Shown: piece after piece, positions 4,301 to 6,016 of the stretch
Layout: each line of letters opens with the position of its first letter
How positions within the stretch are numbered: position 1 is the first letter of the stretch
Assembly: GCA_002728935.1 (NCBI GenBank)
Contig: PBWF01000007.1
Span: 1-6,016, forward strand
DNA from: Gammaproteobacteria bacterium
GTDB taxonomy: Bacteria > Pseudomonadota > Gammaproteobacteria > Pseudomonadales > Azotimanducaceae_A
Direction: 5' to 3'
DNA length: 6,016 nt
Notes under the pieces: generated by a model
What the model was told of the DNA's origin: nothing
Database searches by the model: none
What the model saw: the letters and a program-made list of their open reading frames with translations, nothing else
Program-made: the position numbers and the translations under genes

Positions 4301-5911
4301 ATGTCAGATCAGGCGTTAGAAAAAGATTCGAAGGGAGAACCAAAGACAGGTGGATGGTATGCCCATTATGTTCTTTTCGTATTGGTCATTGTTTACGTAT
4401 TTAACTTTATCGACCGAAATATTCTTTCGATCTTGTCCCAAGAGATACAAAAAGATTTAGGCGTCTCGGACGCAGAGATGGGCTTTTTGTATGGAACGGT
4501 ATTTGCCGTTTTCTACGCGGTGTTCGGTATCCCGCTTGCTCGGTTCGCTGATGTATACGTTCGCAAGAATCTTATTAGTGTGGGGCTAATGTTTTGGAGC
4601 GCGATGACTGCATTGTCTGGCTTTGCTAAGTCATTTCCGCAGTTGGCGTTATTCAGAATCGGCGTTGGGGTTGGTGAGGCGAGCGCGTCTCCCGCAGCGT
4701 TTTCCATGCTATCGGATTATTACGCGCCGAAATTGCGTGCAACAGTACTCGCAATCTACTCATCGGGCGTTTACATAGGCGGAGGGATAGGCCTGTTCCT
4801 TGGCGGCTTTGTGATGGAGACGTGGGACGCTACGTATGTTGGTCAGTCCGAGGCGCCTATGGGGATAAGAGGATGGCAAGCAGCGTTCCTCGCGGTTGGT
4901 ATCCCTGGCATTCTGATGGCGTTTTGGGTCTGGACGCTAAAGGAACCCCAGCGCGGGCAAAGTGAGGGCCTAATAGCAGAGGTGCACCCAGCGCCCTTTA
5001 AGGTCCTCGGCACTGAACTGGCCGCGATGTTGCCCATCATCAATTTAATTGGTCTCCGAAGGTTAGGTGTCAGTTTGCCGCTTAATCTTGCAATTGGTGG
5101 TGCTATCGCGGCTGCAGCCTACGTGCTTATCTTAATTACAGGAAATATCCCCCAGTGGGTTGCACTCGGCCTCGGGGTTTACGTAACCTTTTCATGGGTC
5201 CAAGCCTTAAAGGCAAGAGATCCCGCAACCCACGCGATGATGTTTAAGGCTAAGGGACTGATTTACACCCTGCTCGCCTTTCCTTCCATAGCTTTTGTCA
5301 CCTACGGTATCGGTTATTGGACCGCACCTCTGGTACTAAGACTCCATGACACTAGTCCAGCTGAAGTCGGCATGTACATAGGCCTAGGCTCAGCGGCGGG
5401 TGGGCTGATCGGCGTCACTTTAGGCGGCATCATTGGCGACTGGGCAAAGTCAAAGCATCCAGCAGGTCGATTGATTGTGGGCTATCTGGCCATTTTAGGC
5501 ACTGCGCCACTCGTCTATTGGATGGTCTACACGGAAAGCTTGATGTGGGCCTTTGCGCTCAACTTTCTGCATCATCTATTCAGCGCTGCGTGGCCAGGCA
5601 TTCCCCCGTCGACAGCCAGCGATTTGGTGATGCCCAGGATGCGAGCCGTAGCCAGTGCCTATTACATCCTTGTGAATACCATGATTGGCTTAGCCATGGG
5701 GCCTTACTTCATTGGCCAGCTATCCGATGTCTATGCCGCCGACGGTATGAATTCGGCAGAATCGCTTCAGCTCGCAATGACCAGTGCCATGGGCATTTTC
5801 GTGATTACGTTTGTATTGCTGACGCTGGCTTGGCGGCATTTACCAAAGGATGAGGCAACGCGCCTGGACCGCGCCAAAGCCTTGGGTGAACGGGTAGAAA
5901 CCGTTTCATAA
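4301..5911 (+). CDS. Spinster-like MFS transporter with enlarged central region
   Basis: This is a 536-residue inner-membrane carrier of the major facilitator superfamily. The N-terminal half resembles bacterial Spinster-like members: YVFNFIDRNILSIL in TM1 (32-45), LGVSDAEMGFLYGTVFAVFYA (53-73), motif A variant GIPLARFADVYVRKN (76-90, D84, R88, K89), then RIGVGVGEASASPAAFSMLSDYY (119-141). The C-terminal half begins near 318 and has the motif-A-like GGIIGDWAKSK (375-385). Between the halves, at about 262-281 and 284-303, lie two extra hydrophobic segments, so 14 spans are plausible instead of 12, and the protein exceeds the usual 400-450 residues. ATG 4301 is preceded by AAAAGGGGG five bases upstream and gives the expected short polar N-terminus. 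Substrate is unknown: Spinster relatives move lipids or organic anions, and many bacterial ones are annotated only as MFS. It is divergent from the globin and appears monocistronic here. No terminator is visible after its stop. Confidence 0.9.
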   Translation: MSDQALEKDSKGEPKTGGWYAHYVLFVLVIVYVFNFIDRNILSILSQEIQKDLGVSDAEMGFLYGTVFAVFYAVFGIPLARFADVYVRKNLISVGLMFWSAMTALSGFAKSFPQLALFRIGVGVGEASASPAAFSMLSDYYAPKLRATVLAIYSSGVYIGGGIGLFLGGFVMETWDATYVGQSEAPMGIRGWQAAFLAVGIPGILMAFWVWTLKEPQRGQSEGLIAEVHPAPFKVLGTELAAMLPIINLIGLRRLGVSLPLNLAIGGAIAAAAYVLILITGNIPQWVALGLGVYVTFSWVQALKARDPATHAMMFKAKGLIYTLLAFPSIAFVTYGIGYWTAPLVLRLHDTSPAEVGMYIGLGSAAGGLIGVTLGGIIGDWAKSKHPAGRLIVGYLAILGTAPLVYWMVYTESLMWAFALNFLHHLFSAAWPGIPPSTASDLVMPRMRAVASAYYILVNTMIGLAMGPYFIGQLSDVYAADGMNSAESLQLAMTSAMGIFVITFVLLTLAWRHLPKDEATRLDRAKALGERVETVS

Positions 5912-5934
5912 AGAGATGCTGGCATTGGGCGCTC

Positions 5935-6016
5935 TCATAGGGTGGGGAAGTCCTCGATTTCAGCAAGGGCCGCTGGCCGGTATCGCTCAAGTAGAGAGAT
6001 CAATCGGGCGAGAGTC
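5935..6016 (-). CDS. Possible C-terminal end of an unidentified gene (5' part outside window)
   Basis: On the - strand an open frame enters at the window edge and ends at TGA 5937-5935, giving 26 residues that end LISLLERYRPAALAEIEDFPTL. The amphipathic, charged composition looks like a real helical C-terminus. It would converge with the MFS gene, leaving 23 bases between stops. I do not recognise the family. A competing + strand frame from ATG 5916 also stays open to the edge but has no ribosome binding site. With so little sequence, chance remains possible. Confidence 0.3.
   Translation of the reverse strand, partial: TLARLISLLERYRPAALAEIEDFPTL

Noticed and set aside
4137..4319. A TTG-started 60-codon frame before the MFS gene
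   Set aside because: It overlaps the MFS start, has no ribosome binding site, and its translation looks like no known protein.
5889..5905. AACGG-N7-CCGTT hairpin at the end of the MFS gene as a terminator
   Set aside because: The stem is only five pairs, lies inside the coding sequence and has no T-run after it.

Overview
This looks like chromosome from a marine, proteorhodopsin-bearing gammaproteobacterium. The rhodopsin closely resembles the gammaproteobacterial (SAR86-type) proteorhodopsins as I recall them. The surrounding gene families (luciferase-like flavin oxidoreductase, nitronate monooxygenase-like protein, single-domain globin, Spinster-like MFS) are common in OM60/NOR5, SAR92 and BD1-7-type bacteria. 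The lineage is inferred from protein families, not from a marker gene.

Layout: (1) 1-281, the 3' end of an NhaC-type Na+/H+ antiporter on the + strand, cut by the window edge. (2) 282-589, a 308-base non-coding leader with several dyads. (3) 590-1288, a complete green-type proton-pumping proteorhodopsin, closed by a strong intrinsic terminator at 1314-1344. (4) 1436-2443, an LLM-class flavin-dependent oxidoreductase on the + strand. (5) 2445-3545, a nitronate monooxygenase-like flavoprotein on the - strand, tail to tail with the LLM gene and one base apart. It is preceded, 85 bases upstream on the same strand, by (6) 3631-4026, a small globin. (7) 4027-4300, a divergent intergenic region with degenerate direct repeats centred on GGCGCC. 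(8) 4301-5911, a Spinster-like MFS transporter with an enlarged central region. (9) 5935-6016, possibly the C-terminal end of another - strand gene running out of the window.

How the genes may work together: the rhodopsin exports protons in light and the neighbouring antiporter exchanges Na+ for H+, so the two could be functionally coupled. No retinal-synthesis gene (blh, crtEBIY) is present here, so retinal must come from elsewhere. The globin and the nitronate monooxygenase-like gene probably form a two-gene - strand unit. The LLM, NMO-like and MFS genes suggest an oxidative or catabolic neighbourhood, but their substrates cannot be read from sequence.

I saw no tRNA, rRNA, CRISPR array, insertion sequence or phage gene. 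Most of the window is recognisable. The less explained parts are the non-coding dyads and repeats and the substrates of the flavoenzymes.
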